Below, piece by piece: positions 35,701 through 47,949 of a DNA stretch of 64,000 bases. The notes below the pieces were generated by a model. The model was not told where the DNA came from, searched no databases, and worked only from the letters and a program-made list of their open reading frames with translations. Source of the DNA: Viscum album (lineage: Eukaryota; Streptophyta; Magnoliopsida; Santalales; Viscaceae). A program made the translations under genes and the position numbers. The stretch covers positions 630,786,915-630,850,914 of the forward strand of contig OY728123.1 of the NCBI GenBank assembly GCA_963277665.1, written 5' to 3'. How positions within the stretch are numbered: position 1 is the stretch's first letter; each line of letters opens with the position of its first letter.

Positions 35701-36330
35701 AAAGAGGAGGGGAATTCTTCGTTCGACCCTCAACACATTTTTCATTACTTCAACTGCAATGTACCAGGGATCTTTGAAAATCAATTCCCTAAGACAAGGG
35801 TTTTCAGAGGCAACCAACAACCTCCAAGAAAGAAAGGGAGATCTTTTCTCATCACTACTAACAAAGTGAACCCAGGCAATGAAGTGGTGATAGGTACTCT
35901 AGTTATTCATTCATGAATAGAGAACATAATTTTTGATTCTTTTTCTATGCATTATTTTATATCTTGAAAGTTTAGTAGAACAATCCCAACACCACCAAAA
36001 ATCATTAATGTAATGTTGTCAGTGAGAATGAAAAATGGGGCAATCATTGAAACCCATGAATATAACTCCTCCCATTTCATAATTTATGGATTTAATTTCT
36101 TGGAAAAACTCATCATACTGCCTTTATTGTAATTTTATAAAATTTTTGGCATGAATTGGATTTCTCTATATAGATCCAACATAAATTTCCATGAGAGGGA
36201 AATCACTCTCTATATTGAGAATCAAACTCTGATTCTATACTAGTGCAAGGAGTAATATGAATCTTATTTAGCACCATTATCTCAAACACGAATATTACAT
36301 CCCTATGAGAATGTGTATCAAGATCAGATG
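35701..36330 (+). pseudogene. T3 aspartyl protease, degenerate
   Basis: IIFDSFSMHYFIS at about 35927-35965 stands for the catalytic D-S-G-A-S-H-S-F-I-S block, with Gly as Phe. The flap side is seen as NFWHELDFSI (36139-36170, for ILGMDWL). RINFHEREIT-like sequence near 36190-36210 is the usual run into the RT spacer. Frame changes occur between these pieces. Confidence 0.75.
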
Positions 36331-36339
36331 ATGAGTTTA

Positions 36340-37200
36340 AGGAAGGAACCGCCCTTGAAGACATTCCTATTGTGAGAGAATTTGTTGAAGTGTTTCCAGA
36401 GGAATTTCTCTATCTTCCTCCAAGAAGTGATTTTGAATTATCAATTGATTATATAACTAGAGAATTTCAAATATCCAATACTCCGTATAGAATGGATTTT
36501 GTGGAGCTTGAGTAGTTTAAGAAACAACTATAAAGATTATGGATAAAGTGTTTATAGGCCCAAGTGCATCACCATGGGATTTTTGAGTCCTCTTAGTCAA
36601 GAAGAAGGATGGGTCAATGCACCATTGTATTAATTATCGTGAGCTCAACAAAATCACATTATAGAACAAGTATCTTCTTCCATGAATTTATTACTTGTTC
36701 GATCAGCTACATGGAGCACAATACTTTTCTATTGTGGATCTGTGATCGGGATATTATCATGTAAAGCTGAAGTATGCGGATATCCCCAAGGATTCTTTTT
36801 GTACGAAGATGTGGGAACTATGAATTCATTGTAATTCCTTTTAAACTCACTAATTCTCCATAAATATTCATAGACTTGATGAATTTAGTCTTTAGAGATT
36901 ACCTCGAAAAATTTGTTGTTGTCTTTATAGATGATATTATAATATTCTCTAAAATTAAGGATGATCCTAAGGAGCATCTAGGAATTCTACTAAAGACCAT
37001 GCGAAAGGAGATGATATATGAAAAGTGCATCAAGTGTTGAGTTTTGGTTGAAGGAGGTCTCATTCTTGGATCATATAATCACAAGCAATGGGATATCTGG
37101 AATCCCTCCAAGACAGCTGCAATTGAGGGATGGATAAGGCTAACATCGATAGTGGTTTTCCATAGATTCTTGGGGTTAGTTGGATATTATTACTAATTTG
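36340..37200 (+). pseudogene. T3 reverse transcriptase, degenerate
   Basis: It copies genomic RNA to DNA inside the particle. VFPEEFLYLPPRSDFELSID (36398-36457) and ISNTPYRMDFVELE (36474-36514) are the family's standard opening. Blocks for LVKKKDGSMR, CIDYRELN and the QLHGAQYFS-KIDLRSGYHQ region follow with frameshifts (36590-36760). YEFIVIPFKLTNSP (36821-36862), LMNLVFRDYLEKFVVVFIDD and IIIFS (36877-36950) are intact, including the catalytic F-I-D-D at 36924-36935. The connection to RNase H runs to about 37200. Stops at former Trp, Gln and Arg codons disable it. Confidence 0.95.
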
Positions 37201-37239
37201 TGAGAAATTTATCATGATTTTAAAACACCCTTACCAAGA

Positions 37240-37740
37240 TAACTCAGAAGGTAGTAACGATTTCTTGGAGTGATGAATGTGAAGAGAGATTCAAGCAGTT
37301 GATAAGGAGGCTTATCATTGTGGTTGTGATCACATTACTCACAAGTGGATAACTTTTTGGGGTATTTAGTGATGCTTCAAATAAAGTATTGGGTTCTGTG
37401 TTGATGAAAAATGAAAAATAAATTGCCTATGATTCAATGAAATTAAATGTTTTTAAGGAAAAATATCCAACACATGATTTGGAGTTGGCTGTAGTAATCA
37501 TCACATTGATGATTTTTGTGAAATTACCTCATTGGGGAGAAGTGTGAAATATACACGGATCACAAAAGCCTCAAGTATATTTTAGCACTTAAATATTTGA
37601 ATATTTTCCAATGAAAATGGTTAGATCTGATCAAAGACTATGAATGCTCAATCCATTACCACACTGTGAAATCGAACAAGGTGGTGGATACTCTACGTAG
37701 AAAGGACCTAGATATTCTATCATTGATGAGAATTGAAAAG
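37240..37740 (+). pseudogene. T3 RNase H (RT-linked), degenerate
   Basis: WSDECEERFKQLIRRL (37267-37315) is the usual lead-in. VFSDASNKVLGSVLM (37360-37404) carries the first catalytic Asp. AYDSMKLNVFKEKYPTHDLE (37427-37486) and LAVVIITL follow, then a frame change before YTDHKSLKYIL-like sequence (37552-37582). The domain closes near 37740 with the KGPRYSIID-type tail. Strong homology; dead by stops and shifts. Confidence 0.9.
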
Positions 37741-37949
37741 GATCCAATCATCAGATATTTTATTTTGAAGGACATGGGAATCATAATGAAGGGAACATCA
37801 TAAATCCATTCAAAAATGACTTCTCAAACATCTCATGTGGAAAGGTTTCATGATTCTCAATAGGATGAAGTAGGAATTTTGAAGAAAGTGGAAACTATCT
37901 GAAAAAATAAATCCTTGGAGTTCAATGTTAATGAATAAGGAATTGTGAT

Positions 37950-38830
37950 ATTTTTGACAAGACTATGTGTTCTATAAAATCTAAATTTAATGAAATAAAT
38001 TTTGTATGACACGCATTATTCTAATTTCTCCATTCACCCAGGAAACAAAAGGATGAATCGAGATCTCCGAGAGCATTATTGGTGGGATAACTTGAAGAAG
38101 GAGATCGTTGAGTATACATCAAATGCCTATTATGTCAGAATGTGAAGGGTGAGATGCCCAGTCTACGGGGATGATGCAACCATTACCCATATTTTCATGG
38201 AAAGGGAGAATATCACAATGGGCCTTTTGACCAGACGTTAAAAGACATCCAAAGGAAACAATGATATCTGGGTTGTTGTGGATCATCTTACAAAGACTGC
38301 ACACTTCATTGCAATTAGAGAGGATTTATCATTTGATTAACTAGCAAGGATATACATTAGAATTGTGGTATGGATTCATGGAGTGACACTATCAATTTTC
38401 TCTGATTGATATCCAATATTCACATCTATTTTTTCGAAGAGTCTTTTATATTCTTTGGATACTAAGATGAACTTAAATATGACTTATCATCCTCAAACTG
38501 ATGGCCAATTTGATCAGACTTTCCAAACACATGAGGATATGTTGAGAGCATGCTCAATGGATTTGAAAGGAGTATTGTGTCAACATATCCCTCTAGTTCT
38601 ATTCTATTACAACAAATGTTTCCAATGACGCATCCAAATAGATCCTTATGAAGCACTTTATGGGAGGAGGTGCAGAAAATAGGCATGTTGGGATGAAGTT
38701 GGGGAGTGAAAAATCATTGGTCTAGAAATGGTCGACGAAATTGTGGATAAGGTTAAGACCATCCAGCAGCACATTAATGTTTCCCAGATTCAAAAAAAAA
38801 GAGCTATACTGATAATTATAGATGATACCT
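37950..38830 (+). pseudogene. T3 integrase, degenerate
   Basis: Integrase inserts the cDNA. The HHCC zinc domain spans 38010-38150: both His are present (THYSNF, SIHPGNK), then REHYWWDNLKKEIVEY, but the CLVCQ pair has become AYYVRM. The DDE core shows WVVVDHLTKTAHFIA with the first Asp at 38281, FSD with the second Asp at 38403, and YHPQTDGQFDQTFQTHEDML with Asp where the catalytic Glu is expected (38511). The D-x35-E spacing is kept. LVLFYYNKCFQ and PYEALYGRRC (38590-38680) complete the domain. Stops are scattered, several at Arg or Trp positions. Confidence 0.93.
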
Positions 38831-39240
38831 AGATTTTCATGTCATATATATTGTATTCCTCTACATATAATCATGGAATAGAGTTATGATATTTGACAAG
38901 AAATGAAATCTAATTCCAAGGTACATTTTCCATTTTGATATCCTTGATCGCATTGGAGTTGTGGCATATCTACTAGAACTACCACCCAACCTATGTCAAT
39001 TTTATGTTGTATTCAATATATCACTCTTGATGAAGTAAATAGCTAACCCATCGCATGTACTCAAGCCATAGGTGGTATCATGGGAGAATGACCACTCCTA
39101 TGAAGAGAAGTCGGTGAAGATATTAAATAGTAGGGAAACTTTTCTATGAAATAAGATATTCCCCTCATCAAGGTGTTGTGGTGAAACCACAGGTTTGAAG
39201 AAGCAATGTGGGAATCATAGAAAGTGACTAAATAGAGTTA
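38831..39240 (+). pseudogene. T3 integrase C-terminal region with chromodomain-like tail
   Basis: YRL.LPPNLCQFYVVFNIS-type sequence at about 38957-39025 is the GPY/F-adjacent block that ends with SHVLKP (39050). Then ILNSRETFL, TAG for Trp/Arg, NKI (39119-39160) and VLW-stop-NHRFEEAMWES (39174-39213) reproduce the beta strands and the EEATWE helix of chromodomains at the C terminus of chromovirus integrases. Such domains bind modified histones and steer integration into heterochromatin. Frames change at least twice, so the call rests on order and motif. Confidence 0.68.
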
Positions 39241-39289
39241 TCACATCGGTTTAGTGGTGGAAAATGATATTTTGAGGGAGAAATTTCAT

Positions 39290-39301
39290 GAGGGGGAAGA
39301 T
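39290..39301 (+). other. Polypurine tract of T3
   Basis: GAGGGGGAAGAT directly before TGTAACG of the 3' LTR: the plus-strand primer of reverse transcription. Confidence 0.85.
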
Positions 39302-40519
39302 TGTAACGACCCAAACTGTTAATAAAGAAAATTAATCTTGATATAATTGAATGTATTACTAGATAAAATGATTTTATAAAATATTCACTTCATTGGTTAT
39401 ATGATTTTGGATTTAAAAATACCATTAAGAATTATTATTGTTGCTAATGTAGCCCTTGAACAGTGATAACATGATTAGTATAAATGTAGGGCTTTAACAA
39501 ATCCAATTTACTCAAAAGAAGGAATTGATGGCCTCATACATTATATTTTTTTGATGAAAAGCCCATTTGTTAGAGCAAAGAAAATAGGTGGCATCACTAG
39601 GATTCCCTCGTGCCCAAGCCAAATCTGAGCTTCAATATGTTAAGCTCGAACGGAACCACCTATGAGAGAAGTGAAACTTGATAGAGATTACCACTTTAAA
39701 AATGTTATCTGAGCCACCAAAAGAGTCTATCACCATCACACACCTTACCCATAGGTCTTGTACTGGTGTTATAATGGGTTATGTAACAAGCTCCTATCAC
39801 TTTGATTTTTTCATTTTTTTATAGAATAAATAATATACATTAATTTTATTACTGTGAATATTTTTTAAAGCACAAATAGTATTTTTGAAAATATATTTTG
39901 ATGAATTAATATATTTTTTAATTTAAAAATATTTTATTAAAATATAACTATTAAAATTTATTTTTTATTAAACAAATATGATCTTGTAATTTTTATGAAC
40001 ACAATTGAAATTTTTATTAAGGTTTGAAAACTGTTTTTTTTTTCAAAACCCATGAATTTCAATAAAAGATGTCATTTATTTCAAAAATTAAAATTCACTT
40101 ATTTAGAATAATATTCATATATAATGAATATTATTTTTGGATTCAGTACATCAAAATTATCTAATGTTGAATTTTTCATAATTTTCTGAGTCAGTCGATT
40201 TTTCTTGTAATAATTAAATACCGTTTAAATATATAATGTGTTTTATAACAACATAATGACCAAATAGTTAAGGATTAAAATAAAATAAATGGTGTTTTCA
40301 GACAATATACGTTTTACCATTAAAATAACGTGATTTTAGGTTCTCTTGATTTATTTTACAATGCCTTAGTGAACCCTCTAAGACTTATAAAACATTGTGT
40401 CATTTTAAAATTATTTCTTTGAGAATGTAACTCCCCTCCACATAAGAAAGCCTAAAAATTTAATAAGTAAGGACATTTGACATATAAAATAGTTTTTTCC
40501 ACTCCCATTTTTCAAAAAT

Positions 40520-40536
40520 CATGGGTAAAACCCATG
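40520..40536. repeat. Hairpin in T3 3' LTR
   Basis: CATGGGT-AAA-ACCCATG, a perfect seven-base stem. The T-A pair of the 5' LTR copy is a G-C pair here. Confidence 0.6.
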
Positions 40537-40768
40537 GTTTGGTTTGTGGTTTTGATTAGTTTAATGTGTTGTGGCCAAAACCTACATAATTAAAAATTCC
40601 ATCTCTTTTCCAATGTAAACCCACCCAAGATACAACTTTATCTTCACTAAAAGCCCTTTTAACTCGACAAATATATTCCCTACACTATCTATAATCCTCC
40701 AAAGGTGCCCCAATCTCCCATGAAGCCTCTCTCAAGCCTCTCCCAATCCTTTTATATCACACTTCCAA

Positions 40769-41342
40769 GTAAGGGATTTCTTCAATTCTCATTTTTTTCC
40801 GATATTTCATTATATAGTTATTCTAGTTATTTTTCATTTAAAAATGTTCTTGAATGATTTATCACATCCTCTATACTTCCCTAATTATTTTTTAATGATT
40901 ATATACCCCTTTTCTCTCATTAATTCCTCCAATGTATACATGTTACCATGCTGAAATACTGTAAGGGATTTCTTTCTCTCTCGTTTTTTCCATGTTTTTT
41001 ATGTTTTTATAAACATATATTTTCAATTACAAATGTTGGGGTATGATTTATCACCTCTACCATACATACCTCCTTATTTTTTTATGATTACATACCCCTT
41101 TATCTTTCATTAATTCCTCCCATATACACTTGTTACTATGCCAAAATGTTGTAAGTGATTTATCTCCCCTCATTTACATTCAATCACTTATTTTATATTA
41201 TGCATCTAAATTCCATTACATATGTTGGTAAATGTATCTATATGACAACCTTACTATACATTTCATGTATATATGATGATATACCAATTTATCTCCCACC
41301 AAGCATTTTATGGAATTATTATTTCACGCCATCATGCTACCA
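40769..41342 (+). repeat. T3 3' LTR tandem modules, period 192/190 bp
   Basis: Units begin at GTAAGGG 40769, GTAAGGG 40961 and GTAAGTG 41151. Partner of 32919-33495. Confidence 0.8.
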
Positions 41343-42076
41343 AAATACCACCATGATTTTCCAAGACAAAGTCACTATATAGTAAATACCCTGCCTATTT
41401 TTCTATCAAGGGTACTCTCCTTTATACACATTTACCTATCTGTTATATAGTTTCGTGTATGAATTCCACATTCCTTTACATTGGAATAATTGATTATGTT
41501 TAATGAATCTTTGTTATATGATCTATGTGGGACACATATGCATTAAATAAAAAGATTAAGGAGGGTGCACCGAGATAGTGCTCCAATTCATTGGGTAAAT
41601 ATTACAATCATGATACGTCAAGTGCAATGAGGTTTTACTCATTCTCCTTGTTCAATGATCCTTTCCTCATGATAATACCATCTTAATTGTTGTTTCCAAA
41701 TTTCTATGTTATGATAATCATGATGTATCATGTGTTTATGCTCATGTATCTCTTATGCTCCCTTGATATTCTTAATTCCTAACATGTACTGTATTTTTTA
41801 TTATATGCCATGTTTACTCCATTAATGGTCTTTATAGCTCACCCTTTTCTTATGAATTTCCCTTGTTTATCCCATACAATGCTATGTATGAAGGGAGGTG
41901 TGTGGTTATGTAAAAAACATTTTCAATAAAGATGTTGTGTTTTATGTTCTATGTTGTTATGTAATGCTCTTAAGCCCTAGAGACACTAGACCTCTAGATC
42001 TTCTATTTTGTATCAAGTTAATAGTTTTATGTAATAAATCATGTTTAAGTGCGTAATAAAGAGAATGACTGTTAAA

Positions 42077-42419
42077 TAGAGGAACCATAATCCATCATGA
42101 ATAGTTGTTACATAGTTCACTAAGGGTATAGATGACCCACAAACATCAATTGGTATAACTCTGTAGGGATTATTCACCTCTTTTATACTTTAACGATCAA
42201 AAAATATATATATTATTAACTTTTGGAGATTGTAAACGTCATATTATCAAAACACATTAGAAAAAATACTAGATGATTAAGTAAAGTGATTCATCATATT
42301 ATATAATTAAGGCCAATCATGATTAATTATTCATATGTCTCATTTTGACCTACAAATTATATGATTTTAAGAACATAAATATAGATAATAATTCATGATA
42401 TAAACAAATATTTTAATAG
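42077..42419. other. Right flank of T3, unidentified
   Basis: AT-rich DNA without coding signal. It should continue the sequence left of T3 (T5), but no LTR block could be recognised in the forward direction. Confidence 0.4.
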
Positions 42420-42860
42420 AAGGTGAGTTTCATACAATAGATTGTAATGCGTCATATCTCGCCAATAAGTGTGGAGTTAACATACATTTTAATGGTATGG
42501 TGAACAATATAAGGGACCCCCACACTACTTGGGCATGCACTATCATTATAGGCCATTGTAATTTCTTTACACATGCTACATACTATGTCACAAATTTCAT
42601 ATGTAGGTGGGACAAGTGCATACTCTAATAAAAATTTGATTCACCTAGTGTGAAATACATGACCTTTGATTTATATTCACGTACTATGTAATATTTATGT
42701 CCTTATTGTAACCATATCCACTGTGACACACAAAACATTTACTATAGAATTATATGTTATGTGATATTTATAGATCATTTAAACCCTACATTCATATTTA
42801 TAATGAGATACATAGTATGTTTCTTATGGGGATGTAATACAATATGTTCTAATTTTCACA
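42420..42860 (-). repeat. LTR-like patch in inverted orientation
   Basis: Read on the minus strand, GTAGCATGTGTAAAG, then GTGGGGGTCCCTTATAT and GGCGAGATATGACGC follow each other as TGGTGCATGTGCAGC, GGTGGGGCCCAATTTATAT and GGCATTATATCTCATG do at 30618-30720. The similarity is moderate and gapped. Confidence 0.3.
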
Positions 42861-45800
42861 TCTTGTATTAATATTTTCCAAAATTTAATGTTGTGTCTAT
42901 CATTACCTCCTACATAGCTAGTTTCCCCTCCATTACTCGTCGATATTCATTCCCCTAGGATTCATTGATATTATTTTATTATAAAATTTAGGAAATAAGG
43001 TTTAAATTATTTTTTATATAATTATACCATCATATTTAAGTCATCATGAAACTTCCCAATTAAAATTCCATGACCTTAAATATAAAAAATGTTTTGAAAA
43101 TTTATTGAAGAAATATATTACAAAAATATTTAAAAATTATATTTATAATATAATTAATTTAGGGGTTCTTTATCATCTTTCTATAAAAAGTAATATAGAC
43201 CTCAATAATAGGACTTTTTTTAGAGTACATGTGGAATGATTTGATATATAATGTAAAAATGAACTAACTTGTGGTGATTTAACTAGTATTTCAAAATTCA
43301 ATATATATTGACACACATATCATCCTCCACTTCTAAATCTAATGTTGGCTCTAAAATAATTCATGAGAGATATGATATAATTCTATAATCTCTCTAACAT
43401 ATGTTTTAATCATTGGTAACATATCTCCCTTATTTATATGAAGGAAATATGTATATATAATTAAGTATTATGTTATTTATGTGATATAATTAAATACCCC
43501 AAAATGATTAATCCAAGACTCGATACCACAACACATAAATTATACTCATACTTAGAAAAAAAATTCTATACAATACCGTAGCTTCAAAATTTCCATCCTA
43601 TATTCAATTAAATATATTTCTATATTTAAACTCATAGAAATATAATGGAATTTTTAATAGATATTAAATATATATGGAATTTAAAAATATGTGATTTTTT
43701 CAAATTTTATTAAATTGAAAACACCCAACCACGATACAATGAAAACAGAAAGATAATTACTCTAACTTCATCTGATATGTTCAATTTAAAATATTATCCC
43801 TTTAGAGATCCTGAGATAGAAAAACAGAAACATAACATATTTCCTACAAGGGGAAAAAGTCTAGGACACTATACATGTTAAGAGTCCTTAATATCAAATG
43901 ATTAGTAAGTTTTTATTTATTATGAAAGATATCCACTTAGATAGAGTGAAATCATTTATTCTAATAAGACGATGAGTGGGTACTAATGGACAAAAATGAT
44001 AGTTATTTTTACCATACATTATTTTAATATATAAAAGGTGTAAATAATTTTATTTATTTCCATTAATATTAATATATTTAATTCATTATTATCACTATAA
44101 AGGAAATCATATGAGGATATTTCCTAGCCTTAGAACTGGAGGTGTTTGTGGCTCCTTGTGGTGTGGATGTCGATAAAATAATTTTTCTAGTGAATCCATT
44201 TATATGAAATGATATATCACAAAAATTTAACTATTTACATTTTCTATAAATTTTTTAATCTAATCATTCATGTCCTTAAGTTTCTTTTATGTATAAATAT
44301 GTTTCTATTCATTTCTAATGTATTGTCATGGTTATACATTAAAATATTCAACTCTAAAATGGTCATGATTTTATGAATGATTTAGAGCCAATATATTTTT
44401 TGGTTATAATAAATAAAACATAATATGACTAAAATATATATTAGTAGTTCAAACTATGCAGTGTACTTATATTATAATATATTATGTTTGTTTAAATTCT
44501 TATTATTTATTAATTATACATGATTCAAATAATTTCTTTATTTATTAATATATAATTTTCCTATTTTATTTATATAAAAATAATTATATAACACATGATA
44601 CAGGATGGAAGTATAAAAATATTTAGATTAATTAATCTCTATATAAACCAAAAATTAAACTAAGTTGTTGTTTTATATCACATTTAAATTTTACCATATT
44701 TTACAAATATATGTTATATATTTTTTAGGTGAAGCATACCATACACATGTTTTATAGTATTGGTATAGTGGTTTTTATGCGTGTATTTTATTTTTCATTA
44801 TACCATAATTATTTATAATTTATCAATTTTGAAGGAAATGACATTGTACTTGAAATACAAAAAAAATAAATCAGTTTAAATGTTCCTTGAATATCTCCTC
44901 ATCCTAATGAGAATTCAAAGAATCATAATTTCCCTTTTAATTTTTTTTGTCTATAAAGATGATGTATGCATTTTTATGTAACCCTCACTATCTCGAAGTG
45001 GTATTTTAGTAAGAAGAAATAATAATTATATACATAACTTTTAAGAAAACATTAATACAAATTGCATAATATATAATTCTAAAATAAATGGATGTTGCAA
45101 AGAATTATTATGATAAAAGAAATGATTTTTTATTATATTTTTCATTAAAATTTATAATGTATAATATAATGTTACCTTCATCCTTCCCAAACTATATTCA
45201 TTAATAATAATGTTCATGGTATCTAGATCAATTAGAATGTTCATTGGAGAAATGAAATATATGTAATTAATGAAAATTGGATTTTTTGTTAATAGTTTTT
45301 TCATGTGAATTCCATTATACCTCATATTTTTTATCACTACTTCACTTTTTCCTAGAAAGTGTGTGAGTTACTATTAGAAAAACTTCTTCTCCTATCCTAT
45401 TTTGTTTATATGTCTTCCCTTTTCTTCATATCAATCTTTTATAACTTACCCATAATTATATATTTTTTTGGTGTATTTATTAACATATGAATTGCAGCAT
45501 CACATTAATTTTTTATATATTCATAATAAAATTTTTGATGTATAAATAATTAAAATTCATTAATTCATTGAAAAATAAATTCTTTTTTAAATCTATTTTC
45601 ACATTTTTTTTAAAATTTTTAAGAAAAAATGGTTTCAATAAACATTATATTCTAAAACTATTCAGCAACTATTAATAAAGAAGGTATAATACCATCTCCG
45701 ATCATCCAAAAATATTTTGTTGTTATGGATTAGTATTTATATCATTAAGTTAAAAATATATATTGAAAAGTAATATACTCTTTATAAAATGTTTCATGTA

Positions 45801-46735
45801 AATGGATTGTGTACCTTTTTCAAAAAACAGTTCACCCTAACACTTTGTTAATGTTGTATACTAAAATAATTACATAAGTTGTAAAATCATTTAAAATCTT
45901 AAAAAACATGGATTTAAATCTAATATCTTTACATATATGAGAATCATGGTTCATAACACCCATTCCCCGCATCAATTTTAAATCATTAATCGAATGATCT
46001 AAATAAACATAAATATCATAATTATGTTTGTTTGGTATTGAATAAACTAGACGTAGAGTAAAATACATTTTAATCATGAATAACCATTGTGATAGATTAT
46101 AATTAACTAATTTAATTAATTATGTACTATGATTTAAACATTTTCCACCAAATGGAAATTTTAAAACTATAGATAATTAAAGATATAGGTTTGTATATTT
46201 ATTTCCAAATTCATGATACACCTAATTAACTATCTACCACTGAAGAGTGTCCACTAAAATGGATATATTACCTAAATATTATAAACACATGTCTTATTTT
46301 ATATATATATATATATATATATCATATAATATGATAGTTTATTTTTCATAATTTAAGAAATATATGAATATAGGGAAAATATTATGCCTTTTTCTGATAT
46401 ATCATAAGGTGTAGTACAATATATTCCACACTACTTCCCAAAGAATATTTTATTATACTATGTGGTTATATCTTAATTTTTATTATATATGTTTCAATCA
46501 AAATAAATGATTTATTTTGGAGGTATAATATTATTTATTCATATTTAGGTAATCTTCAACATAGGAAATCATTAATTAATAACATTTAGATGAAATGAAT
46601 TGGTGATTCTACATTTCATAACAGACTTTACTGTATGGTTATGTTTAGTCATTAGGATAAATATGAATTATAACTATGTGATATTTACATTGATGTTATG
46701 AACATAAAGTTATATAACATGATGGGTTAGGGACT
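42861..46735. other. Unidentified AT-rich stretch
   Basis: Nearly 3.9 kb without a convincing protein, LTR pair or RNA gene. 44120-44170 is locally GC-richer (GGAGGTGTTTGTGGCTCC) but was not identified. Short open frames on the minus strand (for example 45152-45337 and 45832-46077) look like chance in AT-rich DNA. Confidence 0.5.
46300..46322. repeat. (AT)n microsatellite
   Basis: An uninterrupted TA/AT run of about 23 bases. Confidence 0.9.
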
Positions 46736-46996
46736 ATCCAAGAGGCGAATATGAAGAGGTTAAATACCATTAAAAGGCATCAAGGCTCTCTATCAATCCT
46801 TGTAAAATATATCACCGCCTTCTTCTATTTCCACCCAAGAGGATGGAATACTGTGGTCGTAAGGAAGTTCTTACAAACTAATTGGGTGACTTATTACACC
46901 CTGAATACTCATAGACTTAAATTTGGTTCCAAGGAACCAATAGAATTTTTAATTTTTATTACCGTAATATTAATAATTATATTATCACATATTTAA
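46736..46996 (+). other. Unidentified island with an 81-codon open frame
   Basis: The base composition is less AT-rich than its surroundings, and an ATG frame at 46751 stays open for 81 codons (HQGSLSILVKYI, FYFHPRGWNTVVVRKF, GSKEPIEFL). I do not recognise a family. It has no neighbouring reading frame, splice signals or promoter that would make it a gene. It may be a scrap of an unknown element. Confidence 0.2.
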
Positions 46997-47949
46997 TGCT
47001 TTTCAATATTATATTATTTGGGTAATTTATATACTATAATGGTTGCTTATAAAGGTTAAATATATTCCCCAACATAATAAAAACCATGATTTTTTTTTGA
47101 ATATATTAATAAGGTCATGCCTAATAGTATATATTATATCTATCTAATGGAAAAAATGAGGTGTCATTGTTGAATATTGGGGGCTCATAACATATAGAGG
47201 CTAATTTTTATGATGTTTACACTTTAAAATATCTCAGAATAGAGGTCTTGAGAATATATATTTCCTATTATAATTCAACATGTTTACGTGTCATTGGATA
47301 TTCCAATATGAAAATAATTTTTCTAGTCCTTAGTCTTGATATTATTATTAATAGGTTTCATGAATCATGTACATTGATGTGTGGGTGAAAATCATGAAGA
47401 AATATGATCAGGGTGATGTAATATATATTGTGTATGCCATAAGTGATTTTAAATGAATTGACTATGTCATGAAATGATGGGTCCCTAAAAAATTAATAGA
47501 AGAATTTATATCTTTCCATTTGATTGAAATGGAACAATCTGATTCAATTAATTGACAAGGTTTGTCATTGATAAGTTCATTTCCAAATATAAAATGGAGA
47601 AAAATCGAGCATATAATGTGATCAAATAATTATTCAACTTACTTGTTGAGATGACATTAGAAAAATTGAATATATAACTAAACATCATTTATTGTAAGAA
47701 TTTGATCACTAAGACAATAACTTATTTCCCTATGTGTCTCATGACATATTGGTATATTAATATCATATACTTTTTGTAATATCACTTAATTCCATTGCGG
47801 ATGTTTCCTACAAGAGAAAACACTATGTGCATCCAGAATCACAATATATTTTATTGAATTTAATAGTATAAATAAAAATAATTATTTACTAGTGGAATAA
47901 AAATGATTACAGTTGTTTTGATCATATTAATTCAATTAACATATATTAA
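46997..47949. other. Unidentified stretch
   Basis: No identifiable protein. TGTTGAATATTGGGG at 47169 resembles the start of copia LTRs but has no partner end that I could find. Confidence 0.4.

Larger units (their letters stand above)
31454..42076 (+). mobile_element. T3: structurally complete Ty3/gypsy chromovirus (Tekay/Del-like)
   Basis: A 10.6-kb element with 2.8-kb LTRs, initiator-Met primer site, leader, gag with zinc knuckle, protease, RT, RNase H, integrase, chromodomain-like tail and polypurine tract, in the order PR-RT-RH-INT that defines Ty3/gypsy. Long LTRs, the iMet primer and the C-terminal chromodomain-like block point to the Tekay/Del chromovirus lineage. All domains carry stops or frameshifts, so the copy is dead. 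It has no insertion inside it. The LTRs match by eye at a level between T1 (higher) and T2/T4 (lower). Confidence 0.93.
39302..42076 (+). repeat. T3 3' LTR
   Basis: Colinear with 31454-34258. It starts TGTAACGACCC and ends CTGTTAAA (5' copy TTGTTATA). Hairpin at 40520, tandem modules at 40769, and GGGTGCACCGAG at 41565 (for GGGTGCGCCC) all have partners in the 5' LTR. The hyper-AT segment 39880-40120 matches 32000-32280. Confidence 0.92.

Noticed and set aside
35485..35820. 111-codon open frame on the minus strand
   Set aside because: It is the antisense shadow of T3 gag (knuckle region 35630-35690) and shows no family resemblance of its own.
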